This document shows positions 1 through 9,756 of a stretch of 64,000 nt of DNA, piece after piece. A program made the translations under genes and the position numbers. The notes beneath the pieces were generated by a model, which saw only the letters and a list, made by a program, of their open reading frames with translations, did not search any database and was not told the origin of the DNA. Numbering within the stretch: position 1 is the first letter of the stretch; the number at the start of each line of letters is the position of its first letter. The stretch lies in NCBI GenBank assembly GCA_025994075.1, contig JAMQGV010000002.1, positions 84,500 through 148,499 of the forward strand. Direction: 5' to 3'. The DNA comes from Vicinamibacteria bacterium. GTDB taxonomy: Bacteria > Acidobacteriota > Vicinamibacteria > Fen-336.

Positions 1-1
1 G

Positions 2-2329
2 ACGCCGCTGCCGTGGTCCAACGTGATCGCCAACCCGCGCTTCGGCACGGTCGTCACGGCCGGCGGAGCGGCGTACACGTGGGCGGGCAACAGCCGCGAG
101 AACCGGCTGACGCCGTTCGCCAACGACCCTGTCACGGACCCGACCGCCGAGGCGATCTTCGTGCGCGACGACGAGACGGGGGAGTTCTTCAACCCGACGC
201 CAGGGCCGATGCCGCGCACCGCGGGCAGCCGGCTGCTGGTGCGCCACGCCGCGGGGGTCAGCCGCTTCGAGCGCATCACCCGCGGCCTGCGCTGCGAGCT
301 CGAGGTGTTCGTCGACGCCGTCGACCCGGTGAAGCTGTCGCGGCTCCGGGTCACGAACCCGGGACGGTCCGTGCGCCAGCTCGGCCTGTTCGCGTACAAC
401 GAGTGGACCCTGGGCCCGCCCCGCGAAGGGCACGCGGCCCACGTCGTGACGGAACGTGACGCCGCGAGCGGGGCCCTCTTCGCGCGCAACCCCTACAACA
501 CCGAGTACCCCGGGCACGTGGCTTTCGCCCACGCCAGCGAGCCGCTGCGTTCGGCCACCGGTGACCGCACCTCGTTCCTGGGCCGCAACGGCTCGCTCGC
601 CCAGCCCGCGGCACTGTCGCGGGAGGCCCTCTCCGGCCGCTTCGGCGCGGGGCTCGACCCGTGTGCGGCGCTGCACGTGTCGCTCACGCTCGCTCCCGGC
701 GAGACGCGGACCGTCGTCTTCCTGCTCGGCCAGGCGCTCGATGCGGCGGCCGCGCGCGAGCTGATCGTTCGCCATGGCTCGGCCGCCGCCGCGGAGGCCT
801 CGCTGCAGGCCGTGAGCGCAGGCTGGGATCGCACGCTCGACGCGGTGCGGGTCCGTACGCCTGACGACTCCTTCGACCTGCTGATGAACCGGTGGCTGCT
901 GTACCAGGACCTGAGCTGCCGGCTGTGGGCACGCTCCGGCTACTCCCAGCCCGGCGGGGCGTTCGGCTTCCGCGACCAGCTCCAGGATGCGATGGCGCTG
1001 GTCCTGACCCGCCCCGAGCTGACCCGCGAGCACCTGCTGCGCGCGGCCGCGCGCCAGTTCCTCGAGGGCGACGTGCAGCACTGGTGGCACGAGCCGACCG
1101 GACGCGGCACCCGCACCCGCTGCTCGGACGACCTGCTGTGGCTGCCGCACGCCGCGGCCCACTACGCGCGGACGACGGGCGACGCGGCGGTGTTCGACGC
1201 GCGAGCGGCGTTCCTGGAGGGGCCCGAGCTGGCCGCCGGCAGCCACGAGGCGTACTTCCAGCCGCGTGTGTCGGCCGAGACGGGTTCGCTCTTCGAGCAC
1301 TGCGTGAGGGCGATCGACCGGGGTCTGACGGCCGGCGCCCACGGCCTGCCGCTGTTCGGCAACGGCGACTGGAACGACGGCATGAACCAGGTCGGGCCCG
1401 AGGGCCGCGGCGAGAGCACCTGGCTCGGCTTCTTCCTGCACATCGTGCTCTGCGAGTTCGCGCCCTTGTGCGAGGCCCGCGGCGACGCGGAGCGCGCGCA
1501 GCGCTATCGCTGGGAGGCGACCCGGCTGTCCGAGACCCTGGAGCGGACCTGGGACGGCGAGTGGTACCGGCGCGGCTACTACGACGACGGGTCGCCGCTG
1601 GGCTCGGTCCAGAACGACGAGTGCCAGATCGACTCGATCGCGCAGACGTGGGCCGTGCTGTCCGGGGCCGTGCCGAAGCGCTTCGCCGAGCGGGCGATGG
1701 ACGCGGTGCGCACCCACCTCGTGCGCCGCGGCCCGCAACTGGTCGCGCTGCTGACGCCGCCGTTCGATCGCTCGTCGCAGGAGCCGGGCTACATCAAGGG
1801 CTATCCGCCCGGGCTGCGCGAGAACGGCGGCCAGTACACGCACGCGGCGGTGTGGACCGTGATGGCGATGGCGCGGCTGGGCGCGGGCGACGAGGCGGCG
1901 GAGATCTTCCACATGCTGAACCCGGTCAACCATGCACGAACCCAGGCCGAGGTCCAGCGCTACAAGGGCGAACCCTACGTGCTGGCGGGGGACGTGTTCG
2001 CCCATCCTGCCCACGCCGGCCGCGCGGGCTGGACCTGGTACACGGGCTCCGCGGGCTGGATGTACCGGGCCGGCATCGAGAGCCTGCTGGGCCTCAGCCG
2101 CCACGGCGACACGTTCGCCGTCGACCCGTGCATCCCGGCGGCCTGGCCTTCGTACCAGATTGCCTGGCGTTTCGGTGCGACCCACTACGCGATCGAGGTG
2201 CGGAACCCCGAGCGCCGCTCGCGCGGCGTGGCCATCGCCCGCCTCGACGGCCGCCTCGTGGACGCCGGCGCGGTCCCGCTGTGCGACGACGGCGGGCGCC
2301 ACGAGCTCGAGCTGGTGCTGGGCCGCTGA
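2..2329 (+). CDS. GH94 glycoside phosphorylase / cyclic beta-glucan synthase-type protein (5' end cut off)
   Basis: The reading frame is open from the left edge, so the start lies outside the window; 775 residues are visible. The visible beginning ([12 protein letters not shown]) and later blocks such as [10 protein letters not shown] near residue 454 are hallmarks of glycoside hydrolase family 94, which includes cellobiose/chitobiose phosphorylases and the C-terminal part of NdvB-type cyclic beta-1,2-glucan synthases. In that family the Asp of the DWND motif is the general acid. The C-terminal [12 protein letters not shown] and [11 protein letters not shown] blocks fit the same fold. What is visible is close to the size of a complete stand-alone phosphorylase, but the opening motif is internal in NdvB proteins, so either form is possible. 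It ends in a hairpin facing the dodecin gene. Confidence 0.88.
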   Translation, partial: TPLPWSNVIANPRFGTVVTAGGAAYTWAGNSRENRLTPFANDPVTDPTAEAIFVRDDETGEFFNPTPGPMPRTAGSRLLVRHAAGVSRFERITRGLRCELEVFVDAVDPVKLSRLRVTNPGRSVRQLGLFAYNEWTLGPPREGHAAHVVTERDAASGALFARNPYNTEYPGHVAFAHASEPLRSATGDRTSFLGRNGSLAQPAALSREALSGRFGAGLDPCAALHVSLTLAPGETRTVVFLLGQALDAAAARELIVRHGSAAAAEASLQAVSAGWDRTLDAVRVRTPDDSFDLLMNRWLLYQDLSCRLWARSGYSQPGGAFGFRDQLQDAMALVLTRPELTREHLLRAAARQFLEGDVQHWWHEPTGRGTRTRCSDDLLWLPHAAAHYARTTGDAAVFDARAAFLEGPELAAGSHEAYFQPRVSAETGSLFEHCVRAIDRGLTAGAHGLPLFGNGDWNDGMNQVGPEGRGESTWLGFFLHIVLCEFAPLCEARGDAERAQRYRWEATRLSETLERTWDGEWYRRGYYDDGSPLGSVQNDECQIDSIAQTWAVLSGAVPKRFAERAMDAVRTHLVRRGPQLVALLTPPFDRSSQEPGYIKGYPPGLRENGGQYTHAAVWTVMAMARLGAGDEAAEIFHMLNPVNHARTQAEVQRYKGEPYVLAGDVFAHPAHAGRAGWTWYTGSAGWMYRAGIESLLGLSRHGDTFAVDPCIPAAWPSYQIAWRFGATHYAIEVRNPERRSRGVAIARLDGRLVDAGAVPLCDDGGRHELELVLGR

Positions 2330-2355
2330 CGGGGGCAGCCGGGCCGGCGCCCCCG
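2330..2355. terminator. GC hairpin between convergent genes
   Basis: A 7-bp perfect stem (CGGGGGC at 2330-2336 with GCCCCCG at 2349-2355) fills the gap between the GH94 gene and the convergent dodecin gene. There is no T tract, so it is a plausible but unproven bidirectional terminator. Confidence 0.45.
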
Positions 2356-2361
2356 GGGCAG

Positions 2362-2565
2362 CTACTCGTCGAGCACGAAGGTCACCAGCACGTTGACCTG
2401 GTACTCGGTGATCTTGCCCTTGTTGACCCGGACGGTCTGCTCCTTGACCCAGGCGCTGCGGATGTTGCGCAGGCTCTTGCTGGCGCGCTTGATCGCGGTC
2501 TGCAGCGCGTCCTCGAAGCTCTTCGGTGACGTGGCGCTGATCTCGGACACCTTGGCGACGGACAT
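2362..2565 (-). CDS. Dodecin family flavin-binding protein
   Basis: This 67-residue protein matches the dodecin family in length and pattern: a first strand ending in [14 protein letters not shown], a helix ([12 protein letters not shown]), then SAWVKEQT and a YQVNVLVTF strand. Dodecins form hollow dodecamers that bind flavin dimers and are thought to buffer or store flavin in the cytoplasm. The Trp in SAWVKEQ lies where the family stacks the isoalloxazine ring. The start has a good ribosome site (AGGAGGAGCC just upstream on the minus strand). It is not obviously in an operon with the next minus-strand gene, whose stop lies 16 bases upstream of this start. Confidence 0.9.
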   Translation of the reverse strand: MSVAKVSEISATSPKSFEDALQTAIKRASKSLRNIRSAWVKEQTVRVNKGKITEYQVNVLVTFVLDE

Positions 2566-2581
2566 GGGCTCCTCCTCCTGA

Positions 2582-3046
2582 TCAGTGGACTTCGGTCGGA
2601 CGGGCTTCTTCCCAGACCTTCTCGCGCACGCCCTGTTCCGCGAGGAAGCGCTCGGCGCGGGCGAGCGTCTCGTGCAGGTCGACCGGGTCGGGCACGCCGC
2701 CGCGGTCGGCCACGATGCGGGCCGTGGCCTCGACTTCCGGGGCGTGGTGGGTCTCGGGGCGCAGGTGGCCGGTGAAGTCGAAGGCGTCGATGTCGACCCT
2801 CAACGGGAGGGCGTGGTCGCGCAGCGCCTCCACGAGCAGGCGCACGCAGCGCGCGTGGGCCTCGTGCACGACCTCCTTCAGCTCGCGTCCCGGCACGGGA
2901 ACGTCGAAGCGGGCGTAGAGCTTGAGACAGGCGCCGTGCGACTGGAGGCCGTGCGCCTTCACCATCTCGCGCAGCGGCAACTGCTCCCAGCAGACGCGGT
3001 GCTGCTCGATCCAGGCGCGGTCGGGCAGCGGCAGGTCGCGCAGCAT
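2582..3046 (-). CDS. Conserved-looking hypothetical protein
   Basis: I do not recognise this 154-residue protein. It is hydrophilic, lacks a signal peptide or membrane segment, and carries several His/Cys/Asp clusters (EQHRVCWEQ, ETHHAPE, VDIDAFDF). The start at 3046 (MLRDLPLPD) is chosen because an upstream ATG at 3079 would leave little room for the divergent rsmD promoter; the ribosome site is weak either way (GGAGG lies 13 bases before 3046). It reads toward the dodecin gene and may be co-transcribed with it. Codon use is typical of neighbouring genes, so I consider it real, but no function can be assigned. Confidence 0.6.
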   Translation of the reverse strand: MLRDLPLPDRAWIEQHRVCWEQLPLREMVKAHGLQSHGACLKLYARFDVPVPGRELKEVVHEAHARCVRLLVEALRDHALPLRVDIDAFDFTGHLRPETHHAPEVEATARIVADRGGVPDPVDLHETLARAERFLAEQGVREKVWEEARPTEVH

Positions 3047-3096
3047 CGAAGCCAGTGTACCTCCGCGCGCTCGCGGCATGCGAGGATCGGCGCACG

Positions 3097-3675
3097 ATGA
3101 CGCGCATCCTCGCGGGCGGCAACAAGGGGCGGCGGCTCGCCGCGCCGTCGGGGCTCGCCACCCGGCCGACCGGCGCGCGGGTGCGGCAGACGCTGTTCGA
3201 CATCCTCTCGCCCGTGCTGCCGGGCTGCCGCTTCCTCGACGCCTTCGCCGGCAGCGGCGCGGTCGGCCTGGAAGCGCTCTCGCGCGGTGCGGCGCGGGTG
3301 GTGCTCGTCGACAACGCGGCCGCGGCGATCGCCGCGATCCGCGAGAACCTGGCCGCGCTGAAGGACGCGTCGGGCGAGGTCAAGGTCCACCGCCAGGACG
3401 CGCGGCTGGCGCTCGCGGCTTACGGCGACCAGGGCGTGCGCTTCGACGTGGTCTTCGTCGACCCGCCGTACGACAGCCCCATCTACGAAGAGGTGCTCGA
3501 GCAGGTCGGCACCATGGGCCTGCTGGAGGATGACGGGGTGGTGATCGCCGAGCACTTCCACAAGCGCGCGCTGCCGGAGACAATCGGGGGCCTGGAGCGG
3601 CGCCGGGTCGTGAAGATCGGCGACCACTGCCTGAGCTTCTACCGCGCGGCGGCGCGCAGAAACGAGGCTGAATGA
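3097..3675 (+). CDS. rsmD: 16S rRNA (guanine966-N2)-methyltransferase RsmD
   Basis: RsmD methylates G966 of 16S rRNA using S-adenosylmethionine during 30S assembly. The 192-residue product starts MTRILAGGNKGRRL, the family's RNA-contacting N-terminus, followed by the SAM motif (FLDAFAGSGAVGLEALSRGA) and the catalytic N-methyltransferase motif VDPPYD. Length is normal for the family. The start at 3097 aligns with known RsmD proteins; an in-frame upstream GTA at 3055 does not. Its stop overlaps the coaD start as ATGA, and the rsmD-coaD pair is a very common bacterial arrangement. Confidence 0.95.
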   Translation: MTRILAGGNKGRRLAAPSGLATRPTGARVRQTLFDILSPVLPGCRFLDAFAGSGAVGLEALSRGAARVVLVDNAAAAIAAIRENLAALKDASGEVKVHRQDARLALAAYGDQGVRFDVVFVDPPYDSPIYEEVLEQVGTMGLLEDDGVVIAEHFHKRALPETIGGLERRRVVKIGDHCLSFYRAAARRNEAE

Positions 3676-4178
3676 CCGAGAGCGAGCGCAGCGCCTCCCT
3701 GGCCGTGTTCCCGGGCTCGTTCGACCCGATCACCAACGGCCACGTCGACATCATCCGCCGCGGGCTGTCGGTGTTCGACCGGGTGACGGTGGCGATCCTG
3801 GTCAACCAGGAGAAGAAGCCGCTGTTCAGCGTCGACGAGCGGGTGCGCATCGTGCGCGAGGTGTGGGAGGGCGAGCCGCGGGTCCAGGTCGACACCTTCA
3901 GCGGGCTGCTCGTCGACTACGCGACCCGGGTCGGCGCCTCCGTCATCGTGCGCGGGCTGCGCGCGATCTCCGACTTCGAGTACGAGTTCCAGATGGCCCT
4001 GATGAACCGCCGGCTGAAGCCGCGGGTCGAGACGGTGTTCATGATGCCGGCGGAGAAGTACTCGTACCTGTCCTCGCGCCTCGTCAAGGAGGTGTTCCAG
4101 CTCGGCGGCGACATCGAGGGCCTGGTGCCCGACGTCGTGATCCGCCACCTGCGCGACAAGCGGGACGGGGCGCGGTGA
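3672..4178 (+). CDS. coaD: Phosphopantetheine adenylyltransferase CoaD
   Basis: CoaD transfers AMP from ATP to 4'-phosphopantetheine, the penultimate step of coenzyme A synthesis in the cytoplasm. The 168-residue protein has the nucleotidyltransferase motif GSFDPITNGHVDII near the N-terminus, the central RGLRAISDFEYEFQMALMNR block and SSRLVKEV near residue 135 (the family's second nucleotide-binding signature). Length is typical. It overlaps rsmD by four bases (ATGA) and the next gene by four bases (GTGA), so the three are almost certainly translated as an operon. Confidence 0.96.
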   Translation: MTESERSASLAVFPGSFDPITNGHVDIIRRGLSVFDRVTVAILVNQEKKPLFSVDERVRIVREVWEGEPRVQVDTFSGLLVDYATRVGASVIVRGLRAISDFEYEFQMALMNRRLKPRVETVFMMPAEKYSYLSSRLVKEVFQLGGDIEGLVPDVVIRHLRDKRDGAR

Positions 4179-4567
4179 AGTTCGGCCTCGCCGCCGGCTC
4201 GCCGGTCGTCGTCTACCTCCACGAGCCGCGCGAGAAGATGTGGGGGCTGCTCGTGCAGTTGAACGCAGCCGGCGTCGTGCTGCGCGGCTTCGACCTGCGC
4301 ATGTACGAGGACTGGCTGCGCCAGGAGCGGCGCCGCGAGGAGGCGCTGATCGGACCGCTGACGCTGTTCTTCCCGGCCAGCCGGCTGGAGCGGCTGGAGC
4401 GCGACGAGACGGTGGGCCCGGTGACCGGCTACTCGGACCGCTTCTTCGCGGAGACCGGCCGCTCGGTGCGGCAGGCGATGGGCTGGCCCGTGGCCTCGGC
4501 CCCGCGCCAGCGCGCGCCGAAGCCGCGGCGCTCGCGCGCCCAGCCGGCGTCGAAGAAACGCGAGTAG
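4175..4567 (+). CDS. Hypothetical protein in the rsmD-coaD operon
   Basis: A GTG start overlapping the coaD stop (GTGA) gives a 130-residue protein. The first ~100 residues look like a folded domain (KFGLAAGSPVVVYLHEPREK, LIGPLTLFFP, RLERDETVGPV), while the last 28 are very basic and low-complexity (RQRAPKPRRSRAQPASKK), probably a flexible nucleic-acid-binding tail. I do not recognise the family. Translational coupling to coaD is the main evidence that it is real. Its last ~140 bases lie antisense to the end of the next minus-strand gene. Confidence 0.7.
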   Translation: MKFGLAAGSPVVVYLHEPREKMWGLLVQLNAAGVVLRGFDLRMYEDWLRQERRREEALIGPLTLFFPASRLERLERDETVGPVTGYSDRFFAETGRSVRQAMGWPVASAPRQRAPKPRRSRAQPASKKRE

Positions 4568-4842
4568 CCGCCCGGGGCGACCCCGCCGCTCCTGTAGAGC
4601 GCAGCCAGCCGCCAGGCCGCCTCGTCGCCCTCGCGCACGGGGAGGGCGACGCCCGGCGACTCGCCGGCGCGGTAGAAGCGGGACAACTCGTAGGGCGAGT
4701 GGAGGGCGACGATCTCGGGGCAGTCGGCCGCCCGCGATTCTTCCTCGGGCTCGGCCTCGCGCGGCGGGGCGGGCGCCGGTTCCTGAGCCGAAGCGACGGC
4801 CCCGAACGAGACCAGGGCGATGACAGCGAACGCGTGTCGCAT
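4429..4842 (-). CDS. Small exported protein of unknown function
   Basis: The 137-residue product begins with a clear Sec signal peptide (MRHAFAVIALVSFGAVASA, cleavage likely after ASA) followed by an acidic Pro/Glu linker and a short domain with one Cys (DCPEIVALHSPYELSRF). The start at 4842 is preceded by GAGAGGAG at good spacing; the upstream in-frame Met at 4857 would disrupt the signal peptide. The final ~46 codons run antisense to the 3' end of the preceding plus-strand gene. Function unknown; it is likely periplasmic. Confidence 0.6.
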   Translation of the reverse strand: MRHAFAVIALVSFGAVASAQEPAPAPPREAEPEEESRAADCPEIVALHSPYELSRFYRAGESPGVALPVREGDEAAWRLAALYRSGGVAPGGYSRFFDAGWARERRGFGARWRGAEATGQPIACRTERPVSAKKRSE

Positions 4843-4857
4843 GGCGACTCCTCTCAC

Positions 4858-5153
4858 CCGAGTCTAACGAACGTCATCCGTTCGGGGGACGTGATCCTGC
4901 ACACTCGCGGGGTTACAATGCGTCGCTTCAAGAGCCTTCGAAGCGGTGCCCGCGAACGAAGGTCCATCACGCAAATCGCATGCCTCCGTCGCGCTGCTGT
5001 CATAGAGTGCAAACCGCTAGAAGTCGACATCATGCAATCACTTAGCGCGACGTTCCGCGAGCTTTCCACAGAGATTTCCACAAATTCTGTGGATTCCCGG
5101 GACGCCCAACGGGTCCCCCGTCGGGGGGCCGCGTCGCGCAGGAGGTCCCTGCC
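4858..5153. promoter_or_regulatory. serA upstream region with repeated TTTCCACA motifs
   Basis: This ~296-base gap holds no convincing gene. It contains a TACAAT at 4914-4919 that could serve as a -10 element, though no good -35 is present. Nearer serA there are two direct TTTCCACA copies (5063-5070, 5075-5082) with an inverted TGTGGA at 5088-5093, and CGCTA/TAGCG arms around 5020-5048. A clear ribosome site AGGAGG (5140-5145) precedes the serA GTG. The repeated motifs could be an operator; the regulator is unknown. Confidence 0.35.
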
Positions 5154-6737
5154 GTGAGTCACAAGATTCTCGTCCTCGAAGGCATGACCGAACGCGGCCT
5201 CGACGTGCTGCGCTCCGAAGGATTCGAAGTCGACGTCCAGAAGGCGATGCCGCCGGAGGAACTGGTCAAGATCGTCGCGCCCTACGACGCGATCACGGTC
5301 CGCTCCAGCTCCAAGATCACCGCCGACGTGATCGCCGCCGCCGCCAACCTGAAGGTGGTCGGCCGGCCCGGCGTCGGCGTCGACAACATCGACCTCGAGG
5401 CGGCCACCCGCCGCGGCGTGATCGTGATGAACGCGCCGCTCGGCAACATGGTCTCGACCGCGGAGCTGGCGCTCGCGCTGCTGCTCGCGGTGGCCCGCAA
5501 CATCGCCCAGGGCGACGCCTCGATGAAGAAGGGCACCTGGGACCGCAAGTCGTTCGCCGGCGTCGAGCTGTGCGGCAAGCGGATCGGCGTGATCGGGCTC
5601 GGCCGCATCGGTCGCGAGATGGGCGTGCGCTGCAAGGCGCTGGGCATGGACGTGGTCGGCTACGACCCCTTCGTCTCGCAGCCGCTGGTGGAGGGCCTGG
5701 GCATCACCCTGCTCTCGCTCGACGAGCTGTTCGCGACCTCCGACTTCCTGACCCTGCACTCGGTGCTGAGCCCCGAGACCCGCCAGCTCATCAACAAGGA
5801 CACGATCGCGAAGATGAAGCCGGGCGTGCGCATCGTCAACGCCGCGCGCGGCGCGCTGATCGACGAGGCGGCGCTGTTCGAGGCGCTGGAGACCGGGCGG
5901 GTGGCCGGCGCCGGCCTCGACGTGCACGCCAAGGAGCCGCCGGTCGACTGGAAGCTGGCGCAGCACCCGAAGGTGGTGGCGATGCCGCATGTCGGCGCCT
6001 CGACCGCCGAGGCGCAGGAGAAGGTCGGCACCGACATCGCGATCCAGATCCGCGACTACCTGAAGGGCGGCATCATCCAGCAGGCGGTCAACTTCTTCCA
6101 GCTCTCCTCGGACATCTACGAGCACGTCAAGCCGGCGATGGACCTGGCCGAGCGGCTCGGCGCGTTCGTCGGCCAGGCGCTGCCGGGCAAGCCGGAGCGG
6201 CTGGAGATCGGGCTCTACGGCGACTTCCGCGACCTCGACCTGAAGCCGATCCTGCCGGCGGCGGTGGCGGGCGTGCTGCGCGGCAGCGCGACGGGCGTCA
6301 CCGTCGTCAACGCCCTGCAGGCGGCGAAGGAGCGCGGGCTGCAGCTCGTCGAGTCCACCTCCTCGGCCCAGCTCAGCTTCGCCAACCTGGTCGCGGTGCG
6401 CTTCAAGACCAGCGAGGCCGAGCTCTCGGTGTCCGGCACCTACTTCGGGCCGGGCCAGCCGCGGCTGGTGGACGTCGACGGCGTCGAGGTCGACGCGATC
6501 CCGGCCGGCCACGTGCTCTACGTCAAGAACGACGACACGCCGGGCGTGATCGGCCACATCGGCTCGACGCTGGGCGGCCGCCGCATCAACATCGCGCGGA
6601 TGACCGTGGGCCGCAAGCCGGGCAGCGCGCGGGCGGTGATGATGATCGAGGTCGACGGCGAGGTGACGCTGGAGACCCTGGAGGCGCTGCGCCGGATCGC
6701 AGGCGTCAAGGAAGCCAAGGCGATCCGCCTCGGCTAG
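5154..6737 (+). CDS. serA: D-3-phosphoglycerate dehydrogenase SerA
   Basis: SerA oxidises 3-phosphoglycerate with NAD, committing carbon to serine. The 527-residue length is that of the long (type 1) enzyme with substrate-binding, nucleotide-binding, ASB intervening and ACT domains. Visible motifs are the dinucleotide fold IGLGRIGRE near residue 147, the catalytic Arg in NAARGALID (~230), the Glu in AKEPP (~260) and the His in MPHVGAS (~278). The C-terminal ~75 residues (HVLYVKNDDTPGVIGHIG) form the ACT domain, the usual site of serine feedback control. GTG start with AGGAGG upstream. It is followed 33 bases later by icd. Confidence 0.96.
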   Translation: MSHKILVLEGMTERGLDVLRSEGFEVDVQKAMPPEELVKIVAPYDAITVRSSSKITADVIAAAANLKVVGRPGVGVDNIDLEAATRRGVIVMNAPLGNMVSTAELALALLLAVARNIAQGDASMKKGTWDRKSFAGVELCGKRIGVIGLGRIGREMGVRCKALGMDVVGYDPFVSQPLVEGLGITLLSLDELFATSDFLTLHSVLSPETRQLINKDTIAKMKPGVRIVNAARGALIDEAALFEALETGRVAGAGLDVHAKEPPVDWKLAQHPKVVAMPHVGASTAEAQEKVGTDIAIQIRDYLKGGIIQQAVNFFQLSSDIYEHVKPAMDLAERLGAFVGQALPGKPERLEIGLYGDFRDLDLKPILPAAVAGVLRGSATGVTVVNALQAAKERGLQLVESTSSAQLSFANLVAVRFKTSEAELSVSGTYFGPGQPRLVDVDGVEVDAIPAGHVLYVKNDDTPGVIGHIGSTLGGRRINIARMTVGRKPGSARAVMMIEVDGEVTLETLEALRRIAGVKEAKAIRLG

Positions 6738-6770
6738 GGCCTTTTCTTCAAGGAGTAGACTGCTCACACC

Positions 6771-8165
<1,395 letters not shown>

Positions 8166-8188
8166 TCCGCTGAATTCGTCCGCCGCAC

Positions 8189-8226
8189 CGAACGCGCCGC
8201 CCGGGCGATCCCGGCCGGCGCGTTCG
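8189..8226. terminator. Strong hairpin between icd and the convergent GIY-YIG-like gene
   Basis: CGAACGCGCCG at 8189-8199 pairs perfectly with CGGCGCGTTCG at 8216-8226 (11 bp, 16-nt loop that can fold further). It sits between two convergent stops, so it is probably a bidirectional terminator despite lacking a clear T run. Confidence 0.6.
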
Positions 8227-8232
8227 TCGCTT

Positions 8233-8775
8233 CTACCCCTGCCAGACCCCGTGGCCGCGCTTGCGGAGGGTCTCCGCCAGCCAGGGCTCGAAGTGCTCGC
8301 CGAACTCGAAGGGCAGCGGGTTGAAGTGGGCGTAGCGCTGCGGGCACAGGCGGGCCTCGTCGGGGCCCGAGGCCTTCACGTAGCGGTTGTACTTGTAGCC
8401 GCGCAGGTGCTGCGAGAGGCGCTTCTCCGGCGGGTGGCCGGTGAGGCCCACGTAGTAGCAGGGCAGGTCGGGCTGCATGGCGGCGTTGCGCTCGCGGAAG
8501 GCGGCGTCGCGGCGCACGGTGTCCGCGAGCGCGATCACGTAGACGTGGTGCTTCGCGCGCGCCCACTTCTGGTCGGGCAGCGATGCGGCCAGCGCCAGCA
8601 GGTCGCGCTCCTCGGGCCGGCCTGCGGTCGGCGCCAGCGCGTCGCCGCGGACCCGGCGGCGGCCGCCGGCGAGGAAGAACAGGTCGGTGTCGGCCCCGGT
8701 CTGGCCCAGCACGACGCCGGGGCCCCACTCGGCCGCGTTGCGGTGGCGTACGACGGTTCCCTTGCGGATCGACAT
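8233..8775 (-). CDS. DUF3553-like domain fused to a GIY-YIG nuclease-like domain
   Basis: The 180-residue product starts SIRKGTVVRHRNAAEWGPGVV, resembling the short DUF3553/CarD-Tudor-like module seen at the ends of DNA repair helicases. After ~70 residues come VYVIALAD and, further on, YYVGLTGHPPEKRLSQH, which has the spacing of a divergent GIY-YIG nuclease (the Y-V-I and Y-V-G strands, then an Arg in a helix). The rest (KYNRYVKASGPDEARLCPQ) is not recognised. It could be a small DNA-structure nuclease; the catalytic Glu near the end (FEFGEHFEPWLAETL) is a candidate. Assignment is by motif reading only. Confidence 0.6.
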   Translation of the reverse strand: MSIRKGTVVRHRNAAEWGPGVVLGQTGADTDLFFLAGGRRRVRGDALAPTAGRPEERDLLALAASLPDQKWARAKHHVYVIALADTVRRDAAFRERNAAMQPDLPCYYVGLTGHPPEKRLSQHLRGYKYNRYVKASGPDEARLCPQRYAHFNPLPFEFGEHFEPWLAETLRKRGHGVWQG

Positions 8776-9138
8776 TCCGTGAAGCGTACCGCAGCGCCGT
8801 TTGCGCCGCGAGGCGGGGGGACTCGGGCACGCGGGTTGCAACACCCGAGCGGGGATCCCTTTTTTGCGCGAGCGGCCTGGAGAGTGGGTGAACGAAGCGC
8901 CACACGGTGAGAGGATGGGGCCGATGGCCCGCTCGCCCTGGCCCCGGCGGCTCGTCGCGGCATCGCTCGGTGCCGCTGCCTTCCTGGTCTTCGGCCACTT
9001 CTATTCGCTGGCGGGGGGCACCTGAAGCATCCTCTGCCGCCCGGCGGTCGCCGGGCCCTACGGAGCCCTCGTCGGCCTGCTGCTGGTCCCGTCCCCGGCT
9101 CGATCGCCGAGAGAAACCGGTTCCACGGAGGACGAGCG
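8776..9138. promoter_or_regulatory. Intergenic region upstream of the cyd operon
   Basis: This 363-base stretch contains CTCGGG/CCCGAG arms around 8820-8850 followed by GGGGATCCC and a T6 run, a terminator-like or operator-like structure, and a small ORF (8915-9025). A perfect 8-bp hairpin (GCCCGGCG 9039-9046 with CGCCGGGC 9049-9056) follows that ORF. No clear sigma-70 promoter was seen. GGAGG at 9125-9129 is the ribosome site of the next gene. Confidence 0.35.
8915..9025 (+). CDS. Possible 36-residue membrane peptide
   Basis: An ATG at 8915 (or 8924) opens a 36-codon frame with a basic start (SPWPRR) and one hydrophobic segment (LVAASLGAAAFLVFGHFYSL), the layout of a single-span membrane peptide. 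GAGAGG immediately precedes the ATG. Small membrane peptides such as CydX accompany cytochrome bd oxidases, but those usually lie after cydB and this one shows no CydX signature. It may equally be chance. Confidence 0.25.
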   Translation: MGPMARSPWPRRLVAASLGAAAFLVFGHFYSLAGGT

Positions 9139-9741
9139 ATGAAAGCACCCGTGCGGGTGGCGGTCGCGGTCGTGGTGACGGCCAGTTCGTTCACGCTCGG
9201 CGCGCAGCAGTCGTTCGCACCCGAGGCCGCGCCGACCGAACTGAAGGCTGCCGTCGCGGCGGCGGACGACGCCCTCGTCGCGCTGCGCCAGCGCCTCACG
9301 GCGCGGCTGATGGAGGAGATGCAGAAGGGCGGCCCCGCGAAGGCGGTGGCCGTGTGCCGCGACGAGGCGCCCGCGCTGTCGGCGGAGGTGGGACGCGCGG
9401 CGGGAGTCGTCGTCGGACGCACCAGCGACCGCCTGCGCAATCCCGAGAACCGTCCTCCCGCCTGGGCCGAGGCCGCGGTGAAGGCGGCCGCGGGCCGCCA
9501 GGCAGCGGACGTCGCGCCCGCCGCCTTCGCGCTCGGCGACAAGGTGGGCCTGCTGCGGCCGATCGCGATGGCGGGGCCTTGCGCGCGCTGCCACGGAACG
9601 GCCTCCGACCTCGACCCCGCGGCGGCCGCGGCCATCCGCGCCGCCTACCCGCTGGACGCCGCCACGGGCTTCCGGGCCGGCGAGCTGCGGGGCTTCGCAT
9701 GGGCCGAAGCTCCCCTGAACCACTCCCTTCCCGAGAAATAG
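9139..9741 (+). CDS. DUF3365 (Tll0287-like) c-type haem protein
   Basis: The 200-residue protein has a signal peptide (MKAPVRVAVAVVVTASSFTLGA) and one c-type haem site, CARCHG, near residue 151. The N-terminal helical part (VAVCRDEAPALSAEVGR) and the C-terminal GFRAGELRGFAWAEAP match the DUF3365 haem family, periplasmic sensors or electron carriers often found alone or at the head of signalling proteins. It lies 15 bases ahead of cydA and is probably co-transcribed with cydABDC, suggesting a role in sensing or feeding the bd oxidase. The ATG at 9139 has GGAGG upstream. Confidence 0.85.
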   Translation: MKAPVRVAVAVVVTASSFTLGAQQSFAPEAAPTELKAAVAAADDALVALRQRLTARLMEEMQKGGPAKAVAVCRDEAPALSAEVGRAAGVVVGRTSDRLRNPENRPPAWAEAAVKAAAGRQAADVAPAAFALGDKVGLLRPIAMAGPCARCHGTASDLDPAAAAAIRAAYPLDAATGFRAGELRGFAWAEAPLNHSLPEK

Positions 9742-9756
9742 AGGAGGAACTCCATC

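Noticed and set aside
5063..5093. Chromosomal replication origin
   Set aside because: Motifs deviate from the DnaA consensus, are only three in number, and no dnaA, dnaN or AT-rich unwinding region is near.
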